From positions 1 to 22,891 of the forward strand of contig CAYIEX010000007.1 of the NCBI GenBank assembly GCA_964362485.1: 22,891 nt of DNA, written 5' to 3'. This document shows positions 12,795 to 20,121 of the stretch, in pieces (position 1 is the first letter of the stretch; every line of letters starts with the position of its first letter). The position numbers and the translations under genes were made by a program. Under the pieces are notes generated by a model. That model had not been told where the DNA came from. It made no database searches and was given only the letters and a program-made list of their open reading frames with translations. This DNA comes from CAMAVK01 sp964362485. Lineage in GTDB: Archaea; Nanobdellota; Nanobdellia; Woesearchaeales; GW2011-AR9.

Positions 12795-13922
12795 ATGGCA
12801 GAAACTACGTATGCTGCTTCAGGGGTTAACATTGAACTAGGTGACGATGTTTCAAAGATACTGTATAATGCGGCAAAAGAGACTTGGAATAATAGAAAAG
12901 GGAAACTGGGGGAATTAATTGTGCCTTTTGATGATTTTAGCGGCGTTCGGGCAATAGATGTTTCTAATTTACCTGCAGGGACGTTGATGAATATTGGTTT
13001 TGATGGCGTTGGAACTAAAATGGAACTCGCTGAAAGGGTAAATGATCATAGAACGATTGCCTATGATTTATTTGCGATGGTGTGTGACGATGCAGTGGTA
13101 CGTGGGGCTGAACCTGTTCTTATTGGGTCTATTTTGGATGTGAATTCGCTTCAAAGAGAAGGGGTTCCGTTCCTTAACCAAGTAAAACAACTCGCAGAGG
13201 GATATATCAATGCGGCAAAAGTAGCAAATGTTGCTATTGTGAATGGCGAAGTTGCAGAGCTTGGAAGTCGTGTTGGAGGATTTGGTGATTTTAATTATAA
13301 TTGGGGAGCGGCTGTGGTCTGGTTTGCAAAAAAAGAGCGATTGTTTACAGGAAGAGAAATACAAGAATGGGATTCTCTTGTCGGGCTTCGGGAGACTGGT
13401 TTTAGATCGAATGGGCTATCGCTTGTACGAAAAATTATGACCAATAAACATGGGGAAAATTGGCATATGGCTGAGTATAAAGGAATAAATCTTGCTACCC
13501 ATGCGCTAATGCCATCCAGAATCTATACTGGTGCGGTTGTTGAGATGTTTGGCGGATTTGATCAAGAACCAAAAGCAGTGGTACACGGCGTTTCCCATAT
13601 TACCGGGGGCGGGCTTCCGGGAAAATTAAGCCGCGTTCTAAAACCGTCTGGGCTTGGTGCAATAATCGATAGACCGTTTGAGCCGGCTGAGTTGATGCTA
13701 TACTGCCAAGAGAAAGGAAATGTGGCTGATGCAGAAGCATACAGGACATGGAATATGGGCCAAGGGATGGTTATCATTACGCCAAAGCCTCATGATGTAA
13801 TGAGTATTGCACAAACGCACGGCATAGAATCTACTTTAATTGGAAGAGTACGAAGAGCGTCAGGAATTTCAATTTTGAATAAAGGATACTTTTCCAAAGG
13901 AGAATATTTAAATTTTCCATAG
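12795..13922 (+). CDS. purM: Phosphoribosylformylglycinamidine cyclo-ligase (AIR synthase) PurM
   Basis: PurM closes the imidazole ring of purines (FGAM + ATP to AIR). The 375-residue protein shows the family blocks in order: TYAASGVNIELG near the N-terminus, IGFDGVGTKMELA (nucleotide/Mg loop), AYDLFAMVCDDAVVRGAEP, NGEVAEL, LRETGFRSNGLSLVRKI, HGVSHITGGGLPGKLSR, and AYRTWNMGQGMVI. Some positions differ from standard PurM (VSGTDGVGTK becomes IGFDGVGTK; GGETAEMPG becomes NGEVAELGS), so substrate preference could be altered. No other purine gene is nearby, and DPANN archaea generally lack the full pathway. The upstream in-frame GTG (12762) is rejected because of the Shine-Dalgarno before 12795. 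Thioredoxin follows 47 nt later on the same strand. Confidence 0.88.
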   Translation: MAETTYAASGVNIELGDDVSKILYNAAKETWNNRKGKLGELIVPFDDFSGVRAIDVSNLPAGTLMNIGFDGVGTKMELAERVNDHRTIAYDLFAMVCDDAVVRGAEPVLIGSILDVNSLQREGVPFLNQVKQLAEGYINAAKVANVAIVNGEVAELGSRVGGFGDFNYNWGAAVVWFAKKERLFTGREIQEWDSLVGLRETGFRSNGLSLVRKIMTNKHGENWHMAEYKGINLATHALMPSRIYTGAVVEMFGGFDQEPKAVVHGVSHITGGGLPGKLSRVLKPSGLGAIIDRPFEPAELMLYCQEKGNVADAEAYRTWNMGQGMVIITPKPHDVMSIAQTHGIESTLIGRVRRASGISILNKGYFSKGEYLNFP

Positions 13923-13956
13923 ATTTTAAAAAGAGGAATTCTCTTGCCATTTGATT

Positions 13957-13963
13957 AAGGAGG
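13957..13963 (+). promoter_or_regulatory. Shine-Dalgarno of the thioredoxin gene
   Basis: aaggagg ends 6 nt before ATG 13970, one of the strongest ribosome binding sites in the window. A TATA-like attttaaaaag lies at about 13923-13933, so the gene can be read on its own or after purM. Confidence 0.6.
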
Positions 13964-13969
13964 CGACAT

Positions 13970-14293
13970 ATGGTACAACAGTTAACTGATGCACAATTTA
14001 ATGAGGCAATCAAAGCTAAGACACCCGTCATTGTAGATTTCTGGGCAAGTTGGTGCGGCCCTTGCAAGATGCTAGCTCCTATTTTTGAGGAATTAAGCGG
14101 AGAATATAAAGGAAAATTAACGTTTGGGAAATTAAGCACTGAAGATTTTCCTGATGTCGCCGCTGAGAATGGAATTACAGGTATCCCTTGTATGATTGTC
14201 TTTAAGAATGGGGAGGAAGTGGACAGGATTATCGGATTTGCTCCAAAACCAGTTTTGAAGCAGAAAATCGATGCGGTATTGGCGAAGGCGTGA
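13970..14293 (+). CDS. trxA: Thioredoxin
   Basis: A 107-residue cytoplasmic disulfide reductase of normal size. WCGPCK carries Cys29 and Cys32. DFWASWCGPC and the later GIP loop (cis-Pro73) and VFKNGEEVDRIIGF are classical. Residue 74, after the cis-proline, is Cys rather than the usual Thr. No reductase gene is visible in this window. The gene is co-directional with purM and faces the isochorismatase-family gene across a T-rich gap. Confidence 0.95.
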   Translation: MVQQLTDAQFNEAIKAKTPVIVDFWASWCGPCKMLAPIFEELSGEYKGKLTFGKLSTEDFPDVAAENGITGIPCMIVFKNGEEVDRIIGFAPKPVLKQKIDAVLAKA

Positions 14294-14333
14294 GGGTAAG
14301 GTACATTATTATTTATTCATTTATTTATTATCC
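14294..14333. terminator. T-rich convergent gap, likely terminator
   Basis: attatttattcatttattta (from about 14308) between two converging stop codons. Oligo-T runs on the plus strand suit archaeal termination of the thioredoxin transcript. No hairpin is needed and none is evident. Confidence 0.4.
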
Positions 14334-14867
14334 TTATTGTTGTAGGAATTCTTTTAATGGGAGAAAAATTATTTCTTCTCTTGTTGCTTTAAGATCTTGG
14401 ATTGTAAAGTCGTGAGTTTTCGGATCAAAAGTGGTGCAACAGTCTGTGATTACGGTGATTTTAAATTCTCGATCGTAGGCATCGTGAATGGTTGAGCGAA
14501 CACAGAGGTTGGTTAGAATTCCAGCTATGACGAGTTCTGTGATCCCTTGGAGTTCTTGTTCTAGTGTTGTTTGATAAAAAGGACTTATTTTGTATTTTTT
14601 AATGAGAATGTCTTGGGAGAGCTTGTGAAGAGAGGGAATGATTTCAATGTTGTTGGAATTTTCTTTGAAAACGATATCGGAATCTTTTTCGATGTGGGTA
14701 ATGAAGATGATTTTGTAATTGTTGTTTCGGCAAGAATCGATGAGTTGATTTATTTTAGTGATGAGATCTTTGAGATCACCTACGTAGTATGGCGAAGTAG
14801 GGATGGTCCATTCGTTTTCAAAGTCGATAAGGAGGAGTGCTTTAGTGGATGTAGCTTTGGTAGACAT
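14334..14867 (-). CDS. Isochorismatase/nicotinamidase-family cysteine hydrolase
   Basis: A 177-residue cytoplasmic enzyme with the family triad: Asp15 in LLLIDFENEW, Lys91 in KYKISPF, and Cys122 in GILTNLCVRSTIHDAYDREF. The strand-turn GILTN before the Cys carries the usual cis-peptide. Members hydrolyse amides or vinyl ethers such as nicotinamide or isochorismate. The zinc-binding Asp-x-His of true nicotinamidases is not obvious (DFENEW lacks it), so I would not call it a nicotinamidase. It diverges from bud32 and has a TATA-like box about 28 bp upstream. Confidence 0.85.
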   Translation of the reverse strand: MSTKATSTKALLLIDFENEWTIPTSPYYVGDLKDLITKINQLIDSCRNNNYKIIFITHIEKDSDIVFKENSNNIEIIPSLHKLSQDILIKKYKISPFYQTTLEQELQGITELVIAGILTNLCVRSTIHDAYDREFKITVITDCCTTFDPKTHDFTIQDLKATREEIIFLPLKEFLQQ

Positions 14868-14892
14868 ATTAATGAAAAGGAAGATTATATCT

Positions 14893-14939
14893 TAAATTTA
14901 TTGCTCTGAAACAATTAATTGCCCTGAAACATTTAAAAA
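14893..14939. promoter_or_regulatory. Divergent promoters of the hydrolase gene and bud32, with direct repeat
   Basis: Leftward: taaattta (14893-14900), about 29 bp from the hydrolase ATG at 14867. Rightward: tttaaaaa (14932-14939), 27 bp from the bud32 ATG at 14962. Between and across them is a 16-nt direct repeat, ttgctctgaaacaatt (14901-14916) and ttgccctgaaacattt (14919-14934), period 18, two mismatches, the second copy running into the bud32 TATA box. Confidence 0.5.
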
Positions 14940-14961
14940 CACATATAGGTTCACCTCCCCC

Positions 14962-15570
14962 ATGAAAAAGATTGCGCAGGGCGCAGAAGCGATTGTCTAT
15001 CAAGATAAAGATAGGATCATTAAAGAACGTTTCCCGAAACAATACCGGGTTTTAGAACTAGATAAGTCACTGCGGCAATTTAGGACACGTCGTGAGGCGA
15101 AGGTGTTACAGCGACTCAAAGAAGTAAATTTTCCATCGCCGCACCTTATTGATTTTTCCGATAAGGATATGAAAATTGTGATGACTAAACTCGAAGGGGA
15201 GAAGGTTAGGGATGTTTTAAAACAAGGAAAATCATTTCAATTAATTGCAACTGAAATTGGACGAGTGGTTGGCATATTACACCATCTTAACATTGTGCAT
15301 GGGGACCTTACGACTTCGAATATGATTGTGCATGGGAAGAAGGTTTACTTGTTGGATTTTGGATTATCTTTTTTTTCTGAAAAGGAAGAGGACAAAGCAG
15401 TTGATCTATTTTTACTCGAGCGAGCGCTCAAGAGTACACATTATGAGTTCTATCCTCGGATTTGGGATGCAGTTATAGATGGATACAAAAAGGGCAATGT
15501 TAGTTTTAAGATTGTTCTTGACCGGTTGGAATTGGTTCGCAAACGTGGACGCAATAAAAAGAAGGATTAG
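14962..15570 (+). CDS. bud32: Bud32 kinase/ATPase of the KEOPS complex
   Basis: An atypical small protein kinase that acts with Kae1 to make t6A at position 37 of ANN-decoding tRNAs. The 202-residue length is normal for stand-alone Bud32. MKKIAQGAEAIVY is the reduced Gly-rich loop, Lys21 the likely ATP lysine, and RTRREAKVLQRL the helix-C glutamate (Glu45). HGDLTTSNMI (113-122, Asp115) is the catalytic loop, DFGLSF (132-137) the metal site. RKRGRNKK at the end is the typical basic tail. The start has no Shine-Dalgarno but sits 27 bp from its TATA box, so it is leaderless. kae1 is not in this window, so the gene is not fused as in some archaea. Confidence 0.95.
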   Translation: MKKIAQGAEAIVYQDKDRIIKERFPKQYRVLELDKSLRQFRTRREAKVLQRLKEVNFPSPHLIDFSDKDMKIVMTKLEGEKVRDVLKQGKSFQLIATEIGRVVGILHHLNIVHGDLTTSNMIVHGKKVYLLDFGLSFFSEKEEDKAVDLFLLERALKSTHYEFYPRIWDAVIDGYKKGNVSFKIVLDRLELVRKRGRNKKKD

Positions 15571-15902
15571 TACTGATTTTTTGGTAACAAAGTTAGACCC
15601 GCATAACGTCGTGAATGAATCAAATCTAAAGCATCAACGATTGTGGGAGTACATATATAATGCTCACTCGTGTAATTGAGTCCACCTGCGACTGGTCCAC
15701 GCGGAGTAAACACGGGCTTAAAAGTTTGCTGTGTTCCATCTTGCAGACTCGTTCGCACCAAACGATCTAAGCTGTAAATTGAAAGAGGCGTTCGTATTAG
15801 AACTTCCCGTAGAGTAATGTTTCCATCGGTAGGTTTTGCAGGGTAGATAAGGAGGTAGTGTCGCTGTTGAGGATCCATGTTGGGAGGATAGAGCCATTCC
15901 AT
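15567..15902 (-). CDS. Hypothetical protein
   Basis: 111 residues from ATG 15902 (MEWLYPPNMDPQQRHYLLIY). The open frame extends to 16043, but that would overlap the methyltransferase gene by 86 nt. ATG 15902 lies about 26 bp from an aataaata box (15924-15931), so the shorter form is preferred. A soluble, beta-looking protein rich in Tyr, Leu, Pro and Thr; no family recognised. Its stop overlaps the bud32 stop by 4 nt, tail to tail. Confidence 0.55.
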   Translation of the reverse strand: MEWLYPPNMDPQQRHYLLIYPAKPTDGNITLREVLIRTPLSIYSLDRLVRTSLQDGTQQTFKPVFTPRGPVAGGLNYTSEHYICTPTIVDALDLIHSRRYAGLTLLPKNQY

Positions 15903-15957
15903 AATGGAGGAATTGTAAGTGAGAATAAATAGATTATGATTCTTGAGAATTGAATTG

Positions 15958-16638
15958 TTAGTTGAATGCCTCGTTAAATGGCCAATTCCATTTAGTCGCA
16001 ATGGTTCCTGGACCTCGACGGGGCAATATTGGACCATCATCATAGAGAAGTCCTACGCTCGCAAGATTCTCACGAGCGAGCGGGTGGCTGGTGTAGGTTG
16101 CAAATATGCCTCGAGAATTGAGGATACGATTTACATGACCAAAGACTGTCAGTGACCACATTTCAGGGTTGTTGGTTGGTGAAAATGGATCAAAAAAAAT
16201 AGCATCGGCCCACTCAGGAGGGATGGTTTTAATTGACTCGCTTGCATCTGCTAGTATGACCGTTACAGTTACATTCTCATGCTGAAACGAAAGACTTTGA
16301 GGAGTGAGCTTTTTGTATTGATTATAAATAGATAACGGTGGATTCACCTCCTGGATTTTGGCAATGATAGCTGGATCTGATTCGAGACCTATAACTTCGA
16401 TGTTACAACGTGGATTTGATTCTAACGCAACATCAATTGCGTATGCGGAATTGTAACCCATGCCAAAACCCACGTCGAGAATTTTGAGTGTTCCTGATTT
16501 TGCGCGCTCGGCAATCTTACACGGTTCGGTGTACTTTATTCGTGCCTCTTCAAGAGCGCCAGTGTGAGAGTGATAGGCTTCGTTGATCTTTTCATTCACA
16601 AATGTTTCAGTTTGATCAGCAGTGATAATTTTTCGCAT
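15958..16638 (-). CDS. MnmC/MnmD-like SAM-dependent tRNA methyltransferase
   Basis: 226 residues. LKILDVGFGMGYNS (51-64) is SAM motif I. AIFFDPFSPTNNPEMW (146-161) matches the DxFxPxxNPEMW block of the MnmC methyltransferase domain (DUF752 / Methyltransf_30), and GIFATYTS (177-184) its following strand. The N-terminal YHSHTGALEEARIKY corresponds to the substrate-side ExxY segment. In bacteria this domain makes the final methyl transfer to mnm5(s2)U34 of tRNA and is often fused to an FAD oxidase; here it stands alone, like MnmD. The archaeal substrate is not established. It follows the 371-residue gene by 67 nt but has its own TATA-like sequence near 16658-16665. Confidence 0.82.
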   Translation of the reverse strand: MRKIITADQTETFVNEKINEAYHSHTGALEEARIKYTEPCKIAERAKSGTLKILDVGFGMGYNSAYAIDVALESNPRCNIEVIGLESDPAIIAKIQEVNPPLSIYNQYKKLTPQSLSFQHENVTVTVILADASESIKTIPPEWADAIFFDPFSPTNNPEMWSLTVFGHVNRILNSRGIFATYTSHPLARENLASVGLLYDDGPILPRRGPGTIATKWNWPFNEAFN

Positions 16639-16667
16639 ATGTTGAAGAAGTACTAGGGATTAAAGAA

Positions 16668-16695
16668 TGTTACGAAATGCTCATGAGATGTAACA
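16668..16695 (-). terminator. Hairpin between two minus-strand genes
   Basis: tgttac (16668-16673) and gtaaca (16690-16695) can pair. On the minus strand the hairpin lies just after the stop of the anchored 371-residue protein gene and is followed by ttctttaat. It may end that transcript before the methyltransferase promoter. Confidence 0.35.
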
Positions 16696-16705
16696 CTTTT
16701 TAATT

Positions 16706-17821
16706 TTACCGAGCAGGAGGTGGAAGCGTTGTTTGAGGGATCATAGTTCGATAAAGCCCATACGCTAAATCTAAAGCCACTCGCACATCATCCCGATCAA
16801 TATCTTTCTTGTTATCAACTGCTTTTTTTATTCCTCGTAGTTCCGCTTGAATCTGGATCAGTTGTCCATTTCCCTGCGAAAGAATACGATCAATCGGGTT
16901 GAAACTACTGGCATAGTTTTCGATTGTGCCCCCAATTTGTTGGAGCAGGATATATCCTATTGGTGCTCGAAGTTGATTACAGCCACCGCTGCGGCCTGGG
17001 CAATTATTTTTTACGGGATTACGGCGAGAATTGCTTTTATAATCAGGATTATTGGTTGTATCATCAATAGTACGAAGTGCAGTAATATTAGGTTCGTTAT
17101 CAAGACTAGCAGTTAAATAAAGATTGTTATAGCCAGCAACTAACCCAGTATTAATCCATTCGTTGATACGACGGGTTTCTTGGGGAGATAGTTTTTTCTC
17201 AGAGGGAATAGGCAATTGATAGGAGGAGGTATCGATTGGCGCAGGGAGATCACCTAGCTGGGCCAATTCTGTTCGGGACTTTTCAAAATTACTTCTGGCG
17301 AGCGTAAACGACTCAGGATTAAAACTCCACCAATGAGATGTGTAATCATAAACCATTTCACAGTCCAGATCGCCTTCGCTATCACGGGTACACACTTCTT
17401 TTTGGGTGTCTTGTGATTGGTGTATAAATGACCCACTCATTTCTAATCCAGATTGATTTAAATGATTGAAGACGTATTTTAATGGACGGATTTCGTTTTG
17501 TAGATCTTGGATAGCGCGATACGTTTTCTCGGTAATGGTAATGGCATTTTGAAGGGTTTCTTCTAAAGAATCGTCATCAGTATGGGAATATAGTTCCCTT
17601 AGTGCTTTTTCTGTATCGTGAATACCTGCAGCAACACGGATAACAGCTGGATCTTGAGCCGTGACAGAGGTATATTGCGGGCAGTTGTGGGTTTCTGATT
17701 TGCGGGTAACACCGTATACTACTACGCTCACTGCAAGAGCAGATGCAGCAATAACCCACCCAAGATGAGGTGGTGATCGAAGGGGTTTCTTTGGATAATG
17801 TGGTGCAAGATCTTCTTCCAT
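16706..17821 (-). CDS. Membrane-anchored extracellular protein of unknown function
   Basis: 371 residues from ATG 17821. A short Pro/Lys-rich cytoplasmic head is followed by one membrane helix (about 20-40, GWVIAASALAVSVVVYGV) and a large outer domain. Its first half is helical (coiled-coil-like, about 60-125). Then come two cysteines in VCTRDSEGDLDCEMVYDY that could form a disulfide loop, and a SHWWSF motif. A later CPGRSGGC segment may form a second loop. I do not recognise a family. The longest frame begins at TTG 17866, but the TATA-like atttataaa (17852-17844) lies inside that extension exactly 27 bp from ATG 17821, so the shorter start is much more likely. Confidence 0.7.
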   Translation of the reverse strand: MEEDLAPHYPKKPLRSPPHLGWVIAASALAVSVVVYGVTRKSETHNCPQYTSVTAQDPAVIRVAAGIHDTEKALRELYSHTDDDSLEETLQNAITITEKTYRAIQDLQNEIRPLKYVFNHLNQSGLEMSGSFIHQSQDTQKEVCTRDSEGDLDCEMVYDYTSHWWSFNPESFTLARSNFEKSRTELAQLGDLPAPIDTSSYQLPIPSEKKLSPQETRRINEWINTGLVAGYNNLYLTASLDNEPNITALRTIDDTTNNPDYKSNSRRNPVKNNCPGRSGGCNQLRAPIGYILLQQIGGTIENYASSFNPIDRILSQGNGQLIQIQAELRGIKKAVDNKKDIDRDDVRVALDLAYGLYRTMIPQTTLPPPAR

Positions 17822-17843
17822 ATGCGTTTCAAGAAGGGGCCAG

Positions 17844-17852
17844 TTTATAAAT
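17844..17852 (-). promoter_or_regulatory. TATA box deciding the start of the anchored 371-residue protein
   Basis: atttataaa on the minus strand, centred 27 bp from ATG 17821. It excludes the TTG start at 17866, which would lie upstream of the transcription start. Confidence 0.55.
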
Positions 17853-17913
17853 TTTTTTACTTCCAAGTAATAAATGTTAACGGAGAGGATAGGATTGGAT
17901 TTTAAGCTAGATG

Positions 17914-18591
17914 TCAGTTTATGATTATGGACTCAACGAGACGGAGTTCTTTGAAAAGAAACTTTTTGATTTTTTCTCGGAGGAGTACAACGACTACAAA
18001 GAGCCCACCAAGCCCTATGAGAAAAACCGTAAACAGAGTAAAACCTTTTGTTAATTCAGCGCCAAGATAAGTTCCCAAAAGAAGGCGGGGTATGTGACCG
18101 ATAACAACCAGGATCATGAAATGCCTATATTTCATTTTTGATAATCCCAGAAGAAGACTAACGGCATCGCTTGGAAAGATGGGAAGAGCATACGAAATAA
18201 GCACTGCACTTTCTCCCCGGGAGGCAAAGACACGCTTGAAGTGATCTATGTGATGCTGTGAAACCATGCGCTCCAAAAGCGGTCTGCCATAGTGACGAAT
18301 AAGATAAAAACAGAGGGTTGAGCTAATGAGTATGCCAATGAAACTGAGAACAGATCCTAGCAGTAAACCATACACGTACCCACCGGCAATCGTAAAAGGA
18401 GTAGTGGGAATTGGAAGTGGTCCGCTCACGCCAACTATACCGATATACAAAATGTAGCCCCAGGATCCCAACTGTAGAAGTAACTCACGAATTTTCTCGG
18501 GTGATTTTAGGATAGGAAAATAGCTATTGAGGATGATTAATATGAGAAGAAAACTAATGATAAAGACCATCATTTTTAATTTGCGACTCAT
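17914..18591 (-). CDS. VTT-domain (TVP38/DedA-like) membrane protein
   Basis: 225 residues with about six hydrophobic segments. GPLPIPTTPFTIAGGYVYG (58-76) is the re-entrant, Pro-rich motif of the VTT (SNARE-associated/DedA) fold. GRPLLERMV follows the third segment, and LPIFPSDAVSLLLGLSKMKY (135-154) is the second re-entrant motif. Members act as lipid scramblases or flippases and include the bacterial DedA carriers of undecaprenyl phosphate; in an archaeon an isoprenoid-phosphate or ether-lipid substrate is likely but unproven. The start at 18591 is 27-28 bp from a cttaaat box (18616-18622), so leaderless. It is transcribed in the same direction as the anchored 371-residue protein gene. Confidence 0.85.
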   Translation of the reverse strand: MSRKLKMMVFIISFLLILIILNSYFPILKSPEKIRELLLQLGSWGYILYIGIVGVSGPLPIPTTPFTIAGGYVYGLLLGSVLSFIGILISSTLCFYLIRHYGRPLLERMVSQHHIDHFKRVFASRGESAVLISYALPIFPSDAVSLLLGLSKMKYRHFMILVVIGHIPRLLLGTYLGAELTKGFTLFTVFLIGLGGLFVVVVLLREKIKKFLFKELRLVESIIIN

Positions 18592-18661
18592 GGTTGAAGT
18601 TAAGGAAGGAGTATTCTTAAATGTTACTGGAAGGGTACGTTAGATGTTACTGAATGGGTTA

Positions 18662-19129
18662 TTACGCGAAATGTTGGTGATTTTCGGGTGCTTCTAATTC
18701 GAAGTAGGAATGTATGGCGGAGGGGGAACATTGGAATACCCCTTGATACTCAAATCCTTGCGTGAGATGATTGAAGATGAGGCTTCGCAGAATGGAATCG
18801 TAGCAAGCATAAGTTACAAGTTGGTTTTGACGAGAGTAGGGAATACTCAGCTTGTCTTTATTTGCAATAATTCTTTCAAGTGCCTGTTCTGTGCGATCCC
18901 GCCGCCAATGTTGATGGGTGTTGTAGATTTTTCGATACCAAGGAGGATTTTCATTTTCTACCGCACGAATCTTGTGAGTGGCGTGAAGGGGTTCAGGCGC
19001 GATTACAAGAACTACCTGAAGGTAATTATGGTGTAAGTCCTGTTGCAAAAAAAGGGCATGCTCACGGAAAGAGTCTTGAATTGCATAATCCCAGCAGGTA
19101 AGTGGTTTATACGAATCAAATTTCATCAT
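18662..19129 (-). CDS. Hypothetical protein
   Basis: 155 residues, soluble, unusually rich in His, Gln, Tyr and Asn, with no recognised family. It contains several polar-aromatic stretches (MMKFDSYKPLTCWDYAIQDS at the start; PPWYRKIYNTHQHWRRDR in the middle) and two cysteines besides Cys12. GGTGA stands 4 nt before ATG 19129 and 7 nt before the adjacent ATG 19126, so translation from either with a Shine-Dalgarno is likely. It lies between GINS51 upstream and the VTT protein downstream on the same strand. Confidence 0.6.
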   Translation of the reverse strand: MMKFDSYKPLTCWDYAIQDSFREHALFLQQDLHHNYLQVVLVIAPEPLHATHKIRAVENENPPWYRKIYNTHQHWRRDRTEQALERIIANKDKLSIPYSRQNQLVTYACYDSILRSLIFNHLTQGFEYQGVFQCSPSAIHSYFELEAPENHQHFA

Positions 19130-19200
19130 CTCGTCACCATTATTATTTTAATTTCTCAAGTTATTAATAAATTAAATTGGTTTATGATAGTTAAGTCAAT

Positions 19201-19222
19201 GGTATGGTAATATTCCCATGCC
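19201..19222 (-). terminator. Hairpin downstream of GINS51
   Basis: ggtatgg (19201-19207) can pair with ccatgcc (19216-19222) with one G-T wobble, around an AT-rich loop. It lies 56 nt past the GINS51 stop on the minus strand and may mark the end of that transcript. Confidence 0.35.
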
Positions 19223-19277
19223 AACAATTCGTAGTTGCAATAAGGTATTTACAGCGAGTATTCACAGTGGCAATAAC

Positions 19278-19979
19278 TTAAACTTTAATGGCACGGCCTT
19301 TGCGGACCAGTAAATCTGCAACTTCGGGATATATCTCCGTTTCGTCTCCTGCTTCAAATGGACCATAGCTCTTGAGATCTTTCCACACAAAACTGGGTGT
19401 AGGAATTACAAAGCGTACTTTACTAAAAGAGACAGGGGGAGAAAGAGTCACTTCGGATGTTGCTGCGGACTCAGATAATTCCGAGGGTAAAGCGTCATCG
19501 TCATCAGGAGCTTCAGGAATAATTATGGGGAGTGATGTGGTTTTAGGCGCCATCATATCAAGACTGGGAAATTGCGCTTTGAGAATGTTATGAAGGATAC
19601 CTAAACGTTGGAGATTAAGGGTGATGAGAATTTTTTCATAGAAGATTTTTTCTTCGGGAAGCATGGCACTTATATCGATAATGTCCGATCCCGTTTTACT
19701 TTTATTGAGAGCGATATCGATGATCTTTTTTTCACGCTTCTCATAGATTTCTTTGAAAATTTTTTTGATACTGCGCATCTCAGATTGCATCTTGTCTCGC
19801 TCACCTGCGGCAAAGATATCATCCGTTTTGTCTTTGCCATCAAGAAACATTTTCTTCTCTTGAAGGTAATACACACAATCAAGATAGAAAGTGCCATCTA
19901 GTTTTTGTAGATCTTCACGTTTTTTTTCCGTGCGCAGAAGATCATAGAGCAATTCCAATGTTATTTTTAGCTGATCCAT
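19278..19979 (-). CDS. gins51: GINS51 (Gins15), replicative helicase accessory subunit
   Basis: A subunit of the archaeal GINS complex, which joins MCM and the Cdc45/GAN-like nuclease at replication forks. The 233-residue protein has the A-then-B order of Sld5/Psf1. The helical A domain (1-140) begins with LKITLELLYDLLRTEKKREDL-type helices. An acidic Ser/Pro/Asp linker (about 145-185) follows, and then a small beta B domain (186-233) with VRFVIPTPSFVWKDL and a YGPFEAGDE, then LLVRKGRA ending. That C-terminal block is diagnostic of archaeal GINS. No MCM, primase or GINS23 gene is in the window. ATG 19979 is preceded by seven consecutive G on the coding strand, which may serve as a poor Shine-Dalgarno. 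Confidence 0.88.
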   Translation of the reverse strand: MDQLKITLELLYDLLRTEKKREDLQKLDGTFYLDCVYYLQEKKMFLDGKDKTDDIFAAGERDKMQSEMRSIKKIFKEIYEKREKKIIDIALNKSKTGSDIIDISAMLPEEKIFYEKILITLNLQRLGILHNILKAQFPSLDMMAPKTTSLPIIIPEAPDDDDALPSELSESAATSEVTLSPPVSFSKVRFVIPTPSFVWKDLKSYGPFEAGDETEIYPEVADLLVRKGRAIKV

Positions 19980-19980
19980 A

Positions 19981-19987
19981 CCCCCCC
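19981..19987 (-). promoter_or_regulatory. G7 tract before the GINS51 start
   Basis: Seven C on the plus strand give AGGGGGGGT immediately before the ATG on the coding strand. It could act as a ribosome binding site. Such runs are prone to slippage and to sequencing error. Confidence 0.4.
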
Positions 19988-20121
19988 TGTTGATCAGGAT
20001 GAAATTGCCGTTTTAAAGCTTATTGTTACTTGAGGCACTAGGTTTATTTCATTTGGAGATTAGGCCTATTTTTATCTCGACAAACGCAAAGTAATTAAAT
20101 TCCAGTGGATTTGATAGTTAG

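Noticed and set aside
14334..14867. Nicotinamidase (PncA) call
   Set aside because: The catalytic triad is present, but the zinc-binding Asp-x-His of nicotinamidases was not found, so only the broader family is claimed.
15903..16043. Extension of the 111-residue gene over the methyltransferase end
   Set aside because: It would overlap a solid gene by 86 nt, while ATG 15902 has a TATA-like box at the usual distance.
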